A stretch of DNA of 64,000 nucleotides from Haliotis asinina. Taxonomy: Eukaryota; Mollusca; Gastropoda; Lepetellida; Haliotidae. Location of the stretch: contig NC_090291.1 in NCBI RefSeq assembly GCF_037392515.1, positions 28,878,001-28,942,000 on the forward strand, given 5' to 3'. The translations under genes and the position numbers were made by a program. This document shows, in pieces, positions 33,840 through 47,600 of this stretch. Below the pieces are notes generated by a model. The model saw only the letters and a list, made by a program, of their open reading frames with translations. It was not told where the DNA came from and did not search any database. How positions within the stretch are numbered: the stretch's first letter is position 1; each line of letters starts with the position of its first letter.

Positions 33840-35490
33840 TCTCTAGTTTTGAAACATGACAAGCAGGTAAACCCTAAAACCTTGCTGTTAGAAACCCCAT
33901 CAACTGGGATCCCCTGATTGGAAACCCTGTTGACCTACAAATCATAAAACCCATCAGTCTTGACCCACTGGTCAAACCCCTGGCAATGTGGGCCTGCACA
34001 TCTCACAACCATGCCACTCTTGATCCACTTGTCTGGAAATCCTGTTGACTACACATCATAAGACCGTACCAGTCTTGACCCACTGGTCAAACCCCTGGCA
34101 ATGTGGGCCTGCACATCTCACAACCATGCCACTCTTGATCCACTTGTCTGAAAACCCTGTTGACTACACATCATAAGACCGTACCAGTCTTGACCCACTG
34201 GTCAAACCCCTGGCAATGTGGGCCTGCACATCTCACAACCATGCCACTCTTGATCCACTTGTCTGAAAACCCTGTTGACTACACATCATAAGACCGTACC
34301 AGTCTTGACCCACTGGTCAAACCCCTGGCAATGTGGGCCTGCACATCTCACAACCATGCCACTCTTGATCCACTTGTCTGGAAATCCTGTTGACTACACA
34401 TCATAAGACCGTACCAGTCTTGACCCACTGGTCAAACCCCTGGCAATGTGGGCCTGCACATCTCACAACCATGCCACTCTTGATCCACTTGTCTGAAAAC
34501 CCTGTTGACTACACATCATAAGACCGTACCAGTCTTGACCCACTGGTCAAACCCCTGGCAATGTGGGCCTGCACATCTCACAACCATGCCACTCTTGATC
34601 CACTTGTCTGAAAACCCTGTTGACTACACATCATAAGACCGTACCAGTCTTGACCCACTGGTCAAACCCCTGGCAGTGTGGGCCTGCACATCTCACAACC
34701 ATGCCGCTCTTGATCCACTTGTCTGGAAACCCTGTTGACTACACATCATAAGACCGTACCAGTCTTGACCCACTGGTCAAACCCCTGGCAGTGTGGGCCT
34801 GCACATCTCACAACCATGCCACTCTTGATCCACTTGTCTGGAAACCCTGTTGACTACACATCATAAGACCGTACCAGTCTTGACCCACTGGTCAAACCCC
34901 TGGCAGTGTGGGCCTGCACATCTCACAACCATGCCACTCTTGATCCACTTGTCTGGAAACCCTGTTGACTACACATCATAAGACCGTACCAGTCTTGACC
35001 CACTGGTCAAATCCCTGGCAATGTGGGCCTGCACATCTCACAACCATGCCACTCTTGATCCACTTGTCTGAAAACCCTGTTGACTACACATCATAAGACC
35101 GTACCAGTCTTGACCCACTGGTCAAATCCCTGGCAATGTGGGCCTGCACATCTCACAACCAAGCCACTCTTGATCCACTTGTCTGGAAATCCTGCTGATC
35201 TTGAGGTACCAGTCTAGAAACATCGCTAATCTCAACCCACTTGTCCAAAACTCAAACCCTTCCAGTGTGGACCTACACATCTCACAACCATGCCACTCTT
35301 CACCCACATGCCTGGATACCCTGCTGATCTTGATCTTAACCTATGGAGACCCTTGTAGTCTTGAACAGCTTATCTTTAAACCTTGCATTGAACACTGATA
35401 GACTGGATCTTGACAGTTCCGAAACCTTGTCTATCTGGACCCGCCAGACTGGAAACCTTGTCTATCAGGCCTCGCCAGTCTGGAAAGTAC
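33840..35490. repeat. 115-bp tandem repeat array, ~10 homogeneous units plus diverged edges
   Basis: The unit contains 'cttgacccactggtcaaa', 'tggcaatgtgggcctgcac', 'ctcacaaccatgccactc' and 'acatcataagaccgtacc'. For example 'agaccgtacc' falls at 34061 and 34176. Units from about 33960 to 35190 are almost identical; both flanks decay into diverged copies (to about 33840 and 35490). The array ends about 150 bp before the F-box gene's stop codon and may lie in its 3' flank. Confidence 0.92.
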
Positions 35491-35642
35491 TAAAGAATCT
35501 TGTTTTAATCATTCAAAGAAACACATTTCTCCTAACATGAAATATTGACATAGATAATATTTTTCTTGGAATGACATCAACCATTCTGTCTTTAAGTGAG
35601 ACAAGCATCTGCAACAGCTGTGAAACTCCCATGACAACCATG

Positions 35643-38600
35643 TCAGTAGCAAGTCTCGAACCACTCGTTTATTGCTGCTAGCGCAACCCTCACTTCTAAA
35701 CATGACACAAATGTGCGATCATCATCCATCTGAAATGAGAAACAATCCACCTTACTGCATGCATTGCACTGAACTCAAGACAAATGTGAGTAGGTACCAG
35801 CAACACAGAACACACATTCTTACACTGATGAACTTTCCCCTTTAACACAGTGTTAGCTGGGGTATTTCTGTACAACAATTTCATCAACAAAAAGGTATTG
35901 GGGGAATAGGGCCATTTTTGTTAAATGATCTTAGAGCTCTCTGTCACATAAAAAAGGCATTATATCAAGGAAGTTAGGTAATCTAAATTGTGAAATCACT
36001 TTGCAGTGCAGGAATCGTGTGGACAGAAGCTAAAATTACCTGCCATTGTACCCCAGCATACAACACTCAGTTATCCAACATGTATACAACACTCAGTTAT
36101 CCAACATGTATACAACACTCAGTTATCCAACATGTATACAACACTCAGTTATCCAACATGTATACAACGCTCAGTTATCCAGCATGTAATATCTATGTTA
36201 TACATCATGTCAGAACTGATCGTCAGCAACCCGTGCTTGTTGTAAAAGGCAGACGGGATTGGGTGGTCAGCCTCGGTGACATGGCTGACACTTACTATTG
36301 AATCCAAACTGCAATGACTGGTCCAGATTTAAGTACTTACTGTCAAAGCTGTAACATTGCTGAATGCACCAATAAATATGCATATGAACAAAACATTCTA
36401 CGTTATATCATGATAAATTTCACATATCCACTCACACCTATAGCTTAGCATTAGCCCTGATGTGAAAGAGTAGATTCAAAAACAACAGCTCAGTCAGAAA
36501 TTAGTCATGTGTGAGAGAAATCCACTTCTAAATTAGCCTTATGAAAAATTGAGAGAGTATCCAAATTGAAGCTATATTTGTGACTGTTCTAAATTGTAAA
36601 TAATATTGTCTGTTCTTTTGATATTTAATGCTGCATCCAAAAAAGTTGAAGCATGTAAAAAATGAGTCTAAACAAGAGAGTCCAGAGATAAATCTCATCA
36701 ACATCAATCGCTACAATGACATGTAACAACAAACAGAGTTGGTATGACCATCCCTTATCATTGGACCTGTGAAGATCCAGTCAACAACCCATGCTTGTAA
36801 GAGATGACTGATGGGATCTGGTGGTCAGGCTTGCTGACTTGGTTGACACAAGTTATCACATCTCAGTTCCGTAGATTGATGCTCATGCCTTTAATCACTG
36901 GATTGTCTGGTCCACACTCAATTATTTATAGACCATCGCCATATAACTAGAATATTGGTGGGTGTGGCGTTAAACACCAACCAACCAACCAACCCATATC
37001 ATTGACTGCTTCTTACAACATGCATACATTGCTGAGGACAAATTCTTAAAGAGTGAAGTGTTTTTCATGACAGAAAGAAAATTAGAAATCATGGTAAATC
37101 CAGAACAAGACCAAACCTGATTCAGCTCAATATACACTTGTCCCTTTTCTCCTGAGAACATGGCCGTCAAGTGATTGTCTCCATTGTAGTCAAAGTCAAG
37201 ATCTACAAGACAAATCAAATATGTTGGTTGCATTCAAAAGCTTAATCTACTGAGCATGTCATTTTGACCCAGTATAGTATGATAATACTATAACATACCA
37301 ATATATGAAATAAGTCAAAAACCCAGCCGAACATCAGGGCTGATAACTTTAAAATATTACACGCCCTATAAGGATTTAACCAGACCAGATCTGGTGACTT
37401 TACCCAGATGAATGGAACATCTAAAACTTTTACCAGACCATTGAACATGCTAGCTGTACAGTTAGACTCTCTGTCAGAGATCTAGCCCATCTCGTTCTGT
37501 CAGATACACTAGCATTTCTATATGTGATGCATGAGACCCATGAACATCGAACACACAAACACCTGTCAAACACATGGACCTTGACTTGAAAGTGAAAGAA
37601 GGACACATGCCAAAGCTGTTGACATGACATACCCACACAACACCCAAATCAAACTTACTTTTTGTTTTTTCTTTTGCTTGAGCTGTTAATGGTGAACTGC
37701 AATGTGAGAAGACATCTTAATGTATTACTCTATTAACAGGTCTATAATTTATCATCTGAAAAAAAATCATACTGTCTATCACGTTTATTAATCAACAATA
37801 TGAGAACTTAAATACACAGTTTCAAACAAATTCCTATAAATCTGAAACTGATTTATTCCCATTTCATTAAAGGAGCTGAATTTATGATTAACTGGTCAAT
37901 GTCACCATTTCATACATGCCAAAGGGAGGTAAATTTACATGTATCACTCACTCCAAATTAACACATTCAGAACAGTATTTTTGCTTTAAAAATTAGGTTT
38001 TAATTGTGCATCTGTGGCACTGGGATCTCAGCTATACCATTACAACTTTAACCCGACTTTCAGTGCTTACACAGATGAGATTACCTCCACAATGAGACAT
38101 ACCTGAACGACCAAAACACTGTTTCCCTCTCATCAAGCAGTGTTAGATCCAACCATGCAATGTTCTGGAAAGACATGTCTACATGTACTGCTGATCATAA
38201 CACAAAAAAGTGGCAACATACAATCATCTGGGCCCATTTACAGTTTGTACCTAGGTGAAGTAAACTAGGGATTAACACTGTGACAAGATTATTGCACATA
38301 TACACCAACATGTACATGCTGGTGTGTCGACCTCTACAGTGATATACCATGCTATGGATGTAGATACCTCACTCACACAACTAAACTGACCCTCAGTAAA
38401 CCAGTCCTTGTTGTATTCCCTCAATGCCAGCTGGTGTGAAAACAACCCGCCTTGTTATAGCGCAAGTAAACACTGACATCCAAAATTATGTGAGTTCCGG
38501 TACATTTTTGAAGCAGAAAGGGCCAAACAGTGCCCAATCCAGCTGTCTTGATATGTACCAAGGAATGAGAAGTCAAGTATGGTGCAGCGTTTATTCTCAT

Positions 38601-41600
38601 AGCATTCAGTCGAGTGAGCTGGACAATTGCTGCATACGTAACACGTTCAAAATAACCTAAAGCAAGTAACATGCCATCACTGATGTTACACTTACATACT
38701 TACTTGAAAAACCTTAACCATCATGGACTAAAACTCTTGTACTTCAAGATAAACAAAGTGGGGCAAAACATGGCGATTTTCAAGGTAGGTTGTGTTACCT
38801 TGATGATGCCTTTGAAGAGATCGGTTTTCCAGGGGAGACTGAACTGTTTTGGGATGATGACGTGGTCACCTGAGTGGTCCTTCCTAATCAGTCGAAAGTA
38901 TGCGTAGCTGTCAACTGGAACATGGAAGTCGCCACTATCATGGAATATTCAGCATGTTATTACTAGTGGTGTAATGAAATAACAGTATGGTATTGAATCG
39001 CTATACCTGGCTCATGATACAATACAGTGGAAGCTGTCTAATGTGGCAGTCATTGGGACTGAGTATACAATCTGTTTAAGACAATGTGCTGGATTGCAGA
39101 GGTGATGATAAATGTACAAGCCATGAAAATGACATGGATTTTATGCTGGTGTTGACAGCTTGCTGGATTAGACAGATACCAGTTTTGACAGCGTCTACTG
39201 TACATTGATTTACAAGATTTAAGATTCAATACACTACAGAGTTATACTGATACAAAAACGTCTAATTAATAACAGAAACTGTTAATGCAGATTCTGTAGT
39301 ATCTCCTGGTGCCCTTAACATTTATATTTCTCCTCTACATTATCCCACCTTGCTCTCTAAAACAAACCATTCAGCAATGTGATTTTCCTGGAAAATGTAG
39401 ACAATATGACTGTATGAAATCAAAGTCATGTACTGGGATACAAACTGTATCAAAACCCATAGTTTTTTGTACAAATTCTATCACACCTACACTGTGGGGA
39501 TACAAATCACCCCCCAAGTATTGGGACACAAGTCGTATCAAACCCATAGTATTGGGATACAATTCATATCACACTCAAAGTACTGGGATACAAACTGTAT
39601 CACATCCATAGTATTGGGATACAAATAGTATCAAACCATAGTTTGGGGATACAAATCATATCATACACATATTTATTTTATACAAATTGTATCACACCTA
39701 CGGTATGGGGAAACAAATTGTATCTAACTCCTAGTATTGGGATATGAATCGTATCACATCCACAGTATTGAGACATGCATCCTGTGGCTGCCCTGAAGTA
39801 TTGTTATTACTCAAGTTATTACTGGATTCCAGCCTCATGCAAACCCTGGACCAATTCATTGAAATACCAATACTTTTGTTCTGGTGCCATTGCTCCTATC
39901 TCATAACACTTATTTAAACATTATATAAGTGCCATTCTGGCAGAAAATTCAGTGATAGTAGTTAATGTTGATCAAAATAGACTGTAGATAAAATACACTG
40001 ACTAATCGACTAATATCTACTGAAAAACAAAGTAACTGTTGCATTAGTCTGTGACTCCAGCCACTAGTCTGAAGCCCAAACAATTCTAACTGTCTTGCCA
40101 GGCTAAACTAAAGGTAATCTGGGTGATAAAATAAAAACATGCTGAGAAGCATAACAAAGAACAGTTAATCGTCTTCATCAGAGAATGCTGATCAGGGATG
40201 CCACAGAATACTCACCAACATCTTGCTTCCTGCAGTGAAGACCCTGAAACTGTTGTGTCCATAGCGAGCTTCTCATATTACGAATATCCACTGTACATCG
40301 GTAGTCATGGAGACCTAGTCAACAACAAAACTACAGGCATCAGCTAAGTCTGAGTGAGTGGTTTTAGTTTTAAGTTGGTTTCAGCAATCATTAAACAATG
40401 CTTTAGAAAGTGGTCAAATGTAACATATATTATATTTGGGATTACACTTTCTTTGTAAAGTACAAATTCTAGTAGATTTTTTTTAGTTGAGTCCCATCCG
40501 GAATTCGAACCCACCAGGATTCGAACTAGGGTCAATGTCATCAACTTACCATAACTTGGATCAATATCATCTGGTATCGGGGTGTGACCAGGAAGAGGGT
40601 ATGCACTGGAAACACAAGTCACAAACATGCTTATACCTTCATGAAAGAATTCCTCAGAGTAATGAGTAACATGAAGGTGATGAGAGAGAGGTCTCAGTAC
40701 ATATAATAGAACAGTGAAAACAGAGAACACAAGAAGCTATCAGTTTCAGTAATCATCTGGTTTGACTAGCATGGGCTGCTAAAGTACAGGGGCTGCTTTC
40801 ACAAAGCAACCTTTACTAAGGTTAACCTTAACTCCCATTCTTTAACACTGCACTAAGGTTACCTTAGTGACTTTCGATCACCTTAGTGCTTTGTGAAAAG
40901 AGGACCTGTTCTAACAAGGATCTCAATGACAACACAATGTAATTTGGATCTGTATGAATGCTTAATTTACATGCCTCTTTTAAAATCATATAAGTACTTT
41001 GGACCTGTTGAAGCCCTACTATCAACCAGTCCATGTGCTGTAATGCAGATTAATGCCTGAGATGTTAGTCCATGTTCACTACAAAATTCCAGGACAAATG
41101 TATGAATCAGTTCACAACAATAAGGTTCAGCAATCCCATTTCTAAATTCTTTCTCTACTGAAATATCTGATAAAATTTTCCTCTATATTTGTTTGCCTAC
41201 CTCGTGGTGGTGCCCAGTAAGCATCTATGTACCAGCTGTAGATGGTGGTAACCCACGGCAACAAACGCCAACTCACCATCTGCCTGTGGAAGGGGACAAT
41301 TCACAAAGACATGTAAATTCGCAAAGACGTGTAAATTCACAATGACACGTAAGTTTACGTCAAGGCATTATTACCTAAGAAGATTTACAAACAAAAACAT
41401 GATGTTTCGGTTACGAAGAATTAAACAGTTTTAAATCACACTTAACATTCTCTAATTCTTAAACACAGACTGTTACAAGATGTTGTTGGGGCGTAAAACC
41501 CATGAAGTAATGAGATATTTGGATTCTGCTCAATCTGTGATTTTAAATACATATTTGAGAGATCTATAGCTGCTGCTTTTTGTCTGCCTGCATTCAAACC

Positions 41601-44600
41601 AAATATTTCATCATAATCATCATAATACTGAAATCACATCACTATGAGACAATCTACTGCTTGTTCAGCTTGACCTAAGCTACTCTGCATATGCATGACC
41701 CAGGAGGTCAAATGGCACAAACATTGGGTCGAGTCAACTTCATTACATAGAGGAGCAGAGAATGTTGTTATGTTGAGTTCGTGTGAATCATGGCTACATG
41801 GATTCATTATGGAAACTGTCACCCAAAACACTTCTGAAAAAACAATCATTTCATGTTTTAATGGAATTGTCATATCATCATATTCTCTCTAGTTCGGTTT
41901 ACTAACTTTACAGGTGTCAGTTACTTTCATATATATCTGATTCACTCTCAATATCACTCTCTACACCCAGTTCAATTATCACTGCTAACACCAGCTGCTG
42001 ATGTTGTTCACTGCCTGAAACCCCAAATCCGAAACATTAAACCATCTGTAGCTTCTTTTTAAAAGAAAGTTAGGACATAGCTGACAATTTCTCGACACTG
42101 AGATGTCAAACGGCAGTCTCATCTGAGCTGTTCTGACATGTTGAATCACATGTTGACAATCAACTGACAAAGGTGTACCGTTTCAAAACAATAAAAAATA
42201 TAAATGATATTCATAATTTTGCATTAATGTATTATCCTCTTTGATGCAACGCATTTTACATCCTCTACTGATAACAGACCCAACCAACTGTGACATGGTC
42301 ATGTAATACATTGGTAGTCACATGATCGGGTCAAGCTCAACAACCTATACTAGTCACTGTTTATAAAAGTTACTGTCTCAAATGTATTGCCACACATGCC
42401 TCAAATATTCTACATCATTCATTAACATGATTCAGCCATATCACTATATTAAATTGCCTATCAGACTCGGTAAGTGAAAAGGGCAATTTCAAACAACATG
42501 AGGTGATCAGATCAAAAGAAATATCATGAGAGAATTTAGATTCGATATCACATGGACCAAGAATATGTGATTCTATAAAATCAATAGAGATTCTTACCAT
42601 GGAATATTGAGAACAAATTATTCATAACTTAAGCCATTAGAAATGCAGTTAAAGAGGTTGATGAACTCGCTACCTTCCATGTGGCAACAAGAAGATCTGA
42701 TGCAGGCACAGCATACAACACGATGGTGTCGGTGGATGCTACGGGTGTTGTGTCTTTCACATAAACACTCCACTTGAGGTCAGTGCTGGTCATTAGTGAC
42801 CTCTGGTAGGGTCTGAGGGAAGATACAACTGACAGTCAACAGACCGCATGAACATGTAATTCTCTGTCTAGTATTATAACACTAGCAATTCTTTCTTTGT
42901 AATGTTTACATTTTCATGTGAAAAATCAGAACTGATTTTCTTCTGTTATGTCAACAATCTTCACCAAGAAAGATAATCTATGAATAGGATAGGGATGTCT
43001 GTTCAAACATGGACATGCAGTACAAGAGTTCTCTGGAACTATATCTACAGAGATCAAAATGACCTCTCCATCTACAATACCTCTGCTATAGCTGAACCCT
43101 TACCCATTCTGGATGGCGTGACCTTTGTCATCAAAGAACAGGGGATTGCAAGAGAAGACTTTGAGTTGCTTTATTCTGTCCAGGGGAACATTGGTGAGGC
43201 TGTACCAGCGCACTGCTATAGACATGCTGTGGTGGAATACATCACTTGTCATACTTGTGTGCTCCTTTCCATCGCTGTCAATCAAACACAGCTGAAACCA
43301 CACACCTGCACATCTGCAATAAAAAAAATTTGGTATCGTTCCAAGGACTTATATATCAAATATACAGGAAGAGGCTTTTTTCATGTCTTTGCTTTGTTTT
43401 ACTCCACTGAATTGAATGCAATGTGAAATTCAAAGTTTAAGGTTTTAATACCTCTGAAACAGGAACTATAAAATTAGAATAACTAATTTTTTATATATTA
43501 TTGGCCCTAGATGTTTAAAAAATACAAATCGTTTATTCAAAAAGATGTTGCATAAGTCAATTTTCCTTGGAGACTAAACTCAATAATACAGTGTGGTCAT
43601 AAATGATGATAATTATTCTTTTTTAACAATGTACAGAGAATACAGGGAAACAAGAATGATGAAACACTTATACAAAATGAGAATCCATAAAATGATATAT
43701 GTTATTATGGTCTCTGACAGAACTCATACATAAAGTGGTGCATGATAATATTGTACAGCATTGCCAATACTTCAGAGGTTTGTATAGAGGCATGCATATA
43801 TATCAGCATCCCTGGCGAATAAACCTGACATGTATAATAGTGCACACATTTTTTTCCTCAGGTACTGACATTGAGCCATAACACATGAGAGAAATGACTC
43901 TCACTCTTGAACTTTGTGGAAAGTCTAGCGTTATCGGAAACTGAAGCATCTAATAGCTCAGATGACGATGGCATATATGTTATGACAAACAATAATGAGG
44001 TGAGCTGATCATTGTATGTTTGATTTGTTGATTGGCACATGCATATCAGCATCACCAGTGTTTTCGCTTGAATTTTATACAGCTGGACATAGTGACTGGC
44101 CAAGATTTCAAATACTGGTCATTTGTAAGTGTTACCAGTCAAGTGATCATGCTTTTAATTGAGTGAGACCTTGCACTCTAACAACCAATAAGAAATGTAG
44201 AGGATGTCACAATGTGTCAATGCCATTATTTTTAGCCCAAGTTTTTTCAAAACTGAAAATGTAATCTTTCGCAAGGAGAAATAAAATTGACAGAGGTAAT
44301 AAGAAAAGTGATTTTAAAATTTGTTGGACATGATGACCAAAAGCCTTTGAAATTACTGGACATTATAACTTTGTATTGGTCAAAGTCTGGTATATACCAG
44401 ATAAAGGAAATACTCATCACATGCACCAGTCCATGAACTGATTTAAAAGATGACAGTACTAAGATTTAACTAAGATGTGTATTTTACAGAAAAAACGTGA
44501 GTGGACGATGAACAAGTACTGACTGAAAGACAACAACATATACCTCAGAGCTTTCTCTGTGAATCTTGGCAATCCAGTGTAAGGATGCATCTTTTTCAAT

Positions 44601-47600
44601 AACTTCAGACAAGTCTTGTTACGTTTTTCAGTGCAGCTGAAATACAGAAGGTGTAATCAAATCATATAAAGTGCAGACCATTTCATAAAAAAAAAAATCA
44701 CTGTTGCAAAATGACGGATGAGAAATCTCCCCTGTTTTACACGAGATAAAGTATTTGCCGGACATACTTGATATTCCAAATATGTTCTTAAACATGCTGA
44801 AACATACTAATTGCTGTAACTCACACCAATATAGTTTTTTAGTGTTGCTTAGTGACACAGCCAAATACACTCAGATATATTGTAACAACAATCCTGGGTT
44901 AAGCAAGCCTGTGGTTGATAGCATGAGTACTGATTTAGCGGACAATGACAGCTTTGAGTACTGGTACCTCCATGGGAATAGATTCCCATATAAGATATGA
45001 TACCTTTAGCAATTACTTAAGAGTAACTATGTAAGAGAATACTTTGCAGTTTTATAATTATAGATGATACATTTTCAGTGCATTCAGTAGGCATAACAGA
45101 CAAAATAGAACATTTACACCTACACTGCAATTTGCATGTAGCATGATACTTATTATGCAAACTTTGAAAAAGGAGGGTTGCATCTTTTACATGCCATTTT
45201 TTAAATTTTATTCAAATTATTATGAAACATTTTACAATTTTACATTACGGTAAATGGATAGATATTCAAGTTGACGTTCAGTGCCTCTGTGCATATGTGG
45301 GTTATTGAACCTGGGTCTTTGGTGTGATGTGCAAACACCATAACCATTGTTAACCACTAGGTTACCCCACTGCCCGAAGTAGCTCAGTATTCGTAAGTAA
45401 ATATCATAATTAATAATGTATACATTGTATATTTTCCAATAATATATCACCCTAAACGCCATGGAAACTAAATGATTAGTATGCTTTGAGATGCAGAATG
45501 TTCATCTTACAGACTTGGAGCCACAGCTTGTTCTCATGTTCCTACCGTTTGATACATAGTTGTTTCCAGTATTCCAAAGGAGGTCGCAATGGCTTGCCTG
45601 CTTCATCTTTCACTGTGGCACCATGTGTTTGGAATATCCTCTCCCATAACAGACTTGGAATGAAAAAGTAACCATCACCACACTTGATAATCTTAAGGCA
45701 TTTCTTACAGCTTCAATAAACTTGATTAGACAATTGAGGACAGTCTAGGGTCATTCCCTGCCACATCTAATAATTCACACTTGCATAGAGTTATTTGGGG
45801 TAAGAAAATAACACTGCAAGTATTTCTGTTTGAATATTCTTTCTACTCTACCCCATCTTTAAGAAATCACTTAAGAAAATACAAGTTACTTATTCGTATT
45901 CAAAATTTTAACCTGGAACTGTATCTCTTCATAGAAATCTGGATCACCACTAATAGAAAATAGGTCTGACACAATCTGACTATGTTAGTTTACAAATCCC
46001 ACAATGGCTTAGGTCTTCCTCTGGAGTGTTCTGGTGATATCACTGGCATTATGCAGGATGTGTGTTGTTAAACTCACACAAAACTTGAGTCACCAAATAT
46101 AAGGCCTGTTAATGATATCTAGCCCTTATGTACATCTCTCACTTGTCATTGGCTTGTTTGTGCCATCTTTTGCATACACAAGCAGCTTTCAGCAGATCCT
46201 GAGCTTCCAAATGGCTAAATATCTCCAACATAATCTCATACGGTAGACTGAAACAGAAAAATTCAGTTTAGATAATCCATTAACCCTATGACATTGGTCG
46301 TTCAATCATAAAGTGATTCTAAGCTTCCAAACATGTCTAACATATCTGCAGACATTAAGTTTTTCATGAGTAAATGTATTTGTAATCATTTAACTTGTCC
46401 TATTTTTTAAATGGTAAGAGCCATGTTCTTTGAAATGTGTCAAAATCAAATGTAACCAAGAAGTAAACTCCAGAAGTCCTTGTTTATAGATTCTGCATTA
46501 GACCAGGAAATCTAATTGCAACCCCACAATGAAATTCACCCACATTTCATGAAATGACCTAGACAAATAAAGAGACTGATTTCATTTGTGCAGTGGGAAC
46601 AACTTATTCCCTGTAGGAATTTGTGTGACGTGTTATGAGTATTAAGACCTACTGTTCTATAGTAGCTTTTCCTTTTATCAGTGGTGGAGGTCGTCTTTGA
46701 CTGTTAGTGACTGCAGTAGTATTTCTTCCACCTTTTGCTCTGAAAGCGGAATCAATTTTACCATTATTTTTAGTACCATACATGGTCATCCATTCATTTT
46801 TGTAACTTATCAGGAATGATTAGATAAATTTGCACCTTCTGTAACCCTGTGGACGTAACTCTGTCAGTTAGTTAGCTGTTGGGCTAACAATCCAAAGGTC
46901 GTGGGTTTGAGGCTGATGGATTCTCATGAAAGTGGTTGCTTGTCTAAGCGACACATGACCTATGCCAGATACCATCCACATGAGATGTTGTTAGACTCTG
47001 TTCTAAATGTTTTTCAAATAATGATATATCCCAGTGTTTGGGGTTTTCAACGATGTAAGGCAAAAACATTATTTAAACAAAATCTTTGATATCAGTCACA
47101 GTCAAAGTTCATATTTTACTAACCTTGAGCGACAAAGGATATATTCATCTATTTCACACAAAAATATTAAGTGTTTCTTACAAATATATTTATCTAGCCT
47201 CATGTAAGAATGTCGAGTTTTGATTGGTTCACGTGACTCTGATAGAATACCATGTACATCCATCACGATCTGCGAGCAGGAGTATAAAAGTCATGCAATC
47301 CCGCTACGCAAATCATATCACCCGCTACGCCTCGGTGACGACGCAAAGTGAGAAAAGCATGCATTGACAAGCCTTTCGTAACGTGCAGAGCATTGAGGTC
47401 AAACGATCAGCTGGTGTCAACATGGCAGCAATGAAACGTTTTGCCACAACATCAGAAATGTTTCATGATAACCTTAAAAAATTGTAGATTGCCTTTTGGA
47501 CAGTAACGTACATGTCATTTGTGCCTATATTAGGCAAAATGTGAGTGGAAAGTTACTTGGCTTAGAAAGGTTTAACTTAACCAAACACTGTACATGTGGC

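Noticed and set aside
33960-35190. CRISPR-like appearance of regular repeats in the 115-bp and 55-bp arrays
   Set aside because: Whole units repeat end to end with no unique spacers, and the DNA is animal nuclear sequence.
42980-43426. Plus-strand 148-codon open frame
   Set aside because: Antisense of F-box gene exon 6 and its flanking introns.
46851-46920. Functional tRNA gene
   Set aside because: A- and B-box-like parts are present, but the acceptor stem does not pair and the cloverleaf is poor; better explained as a SINE head.
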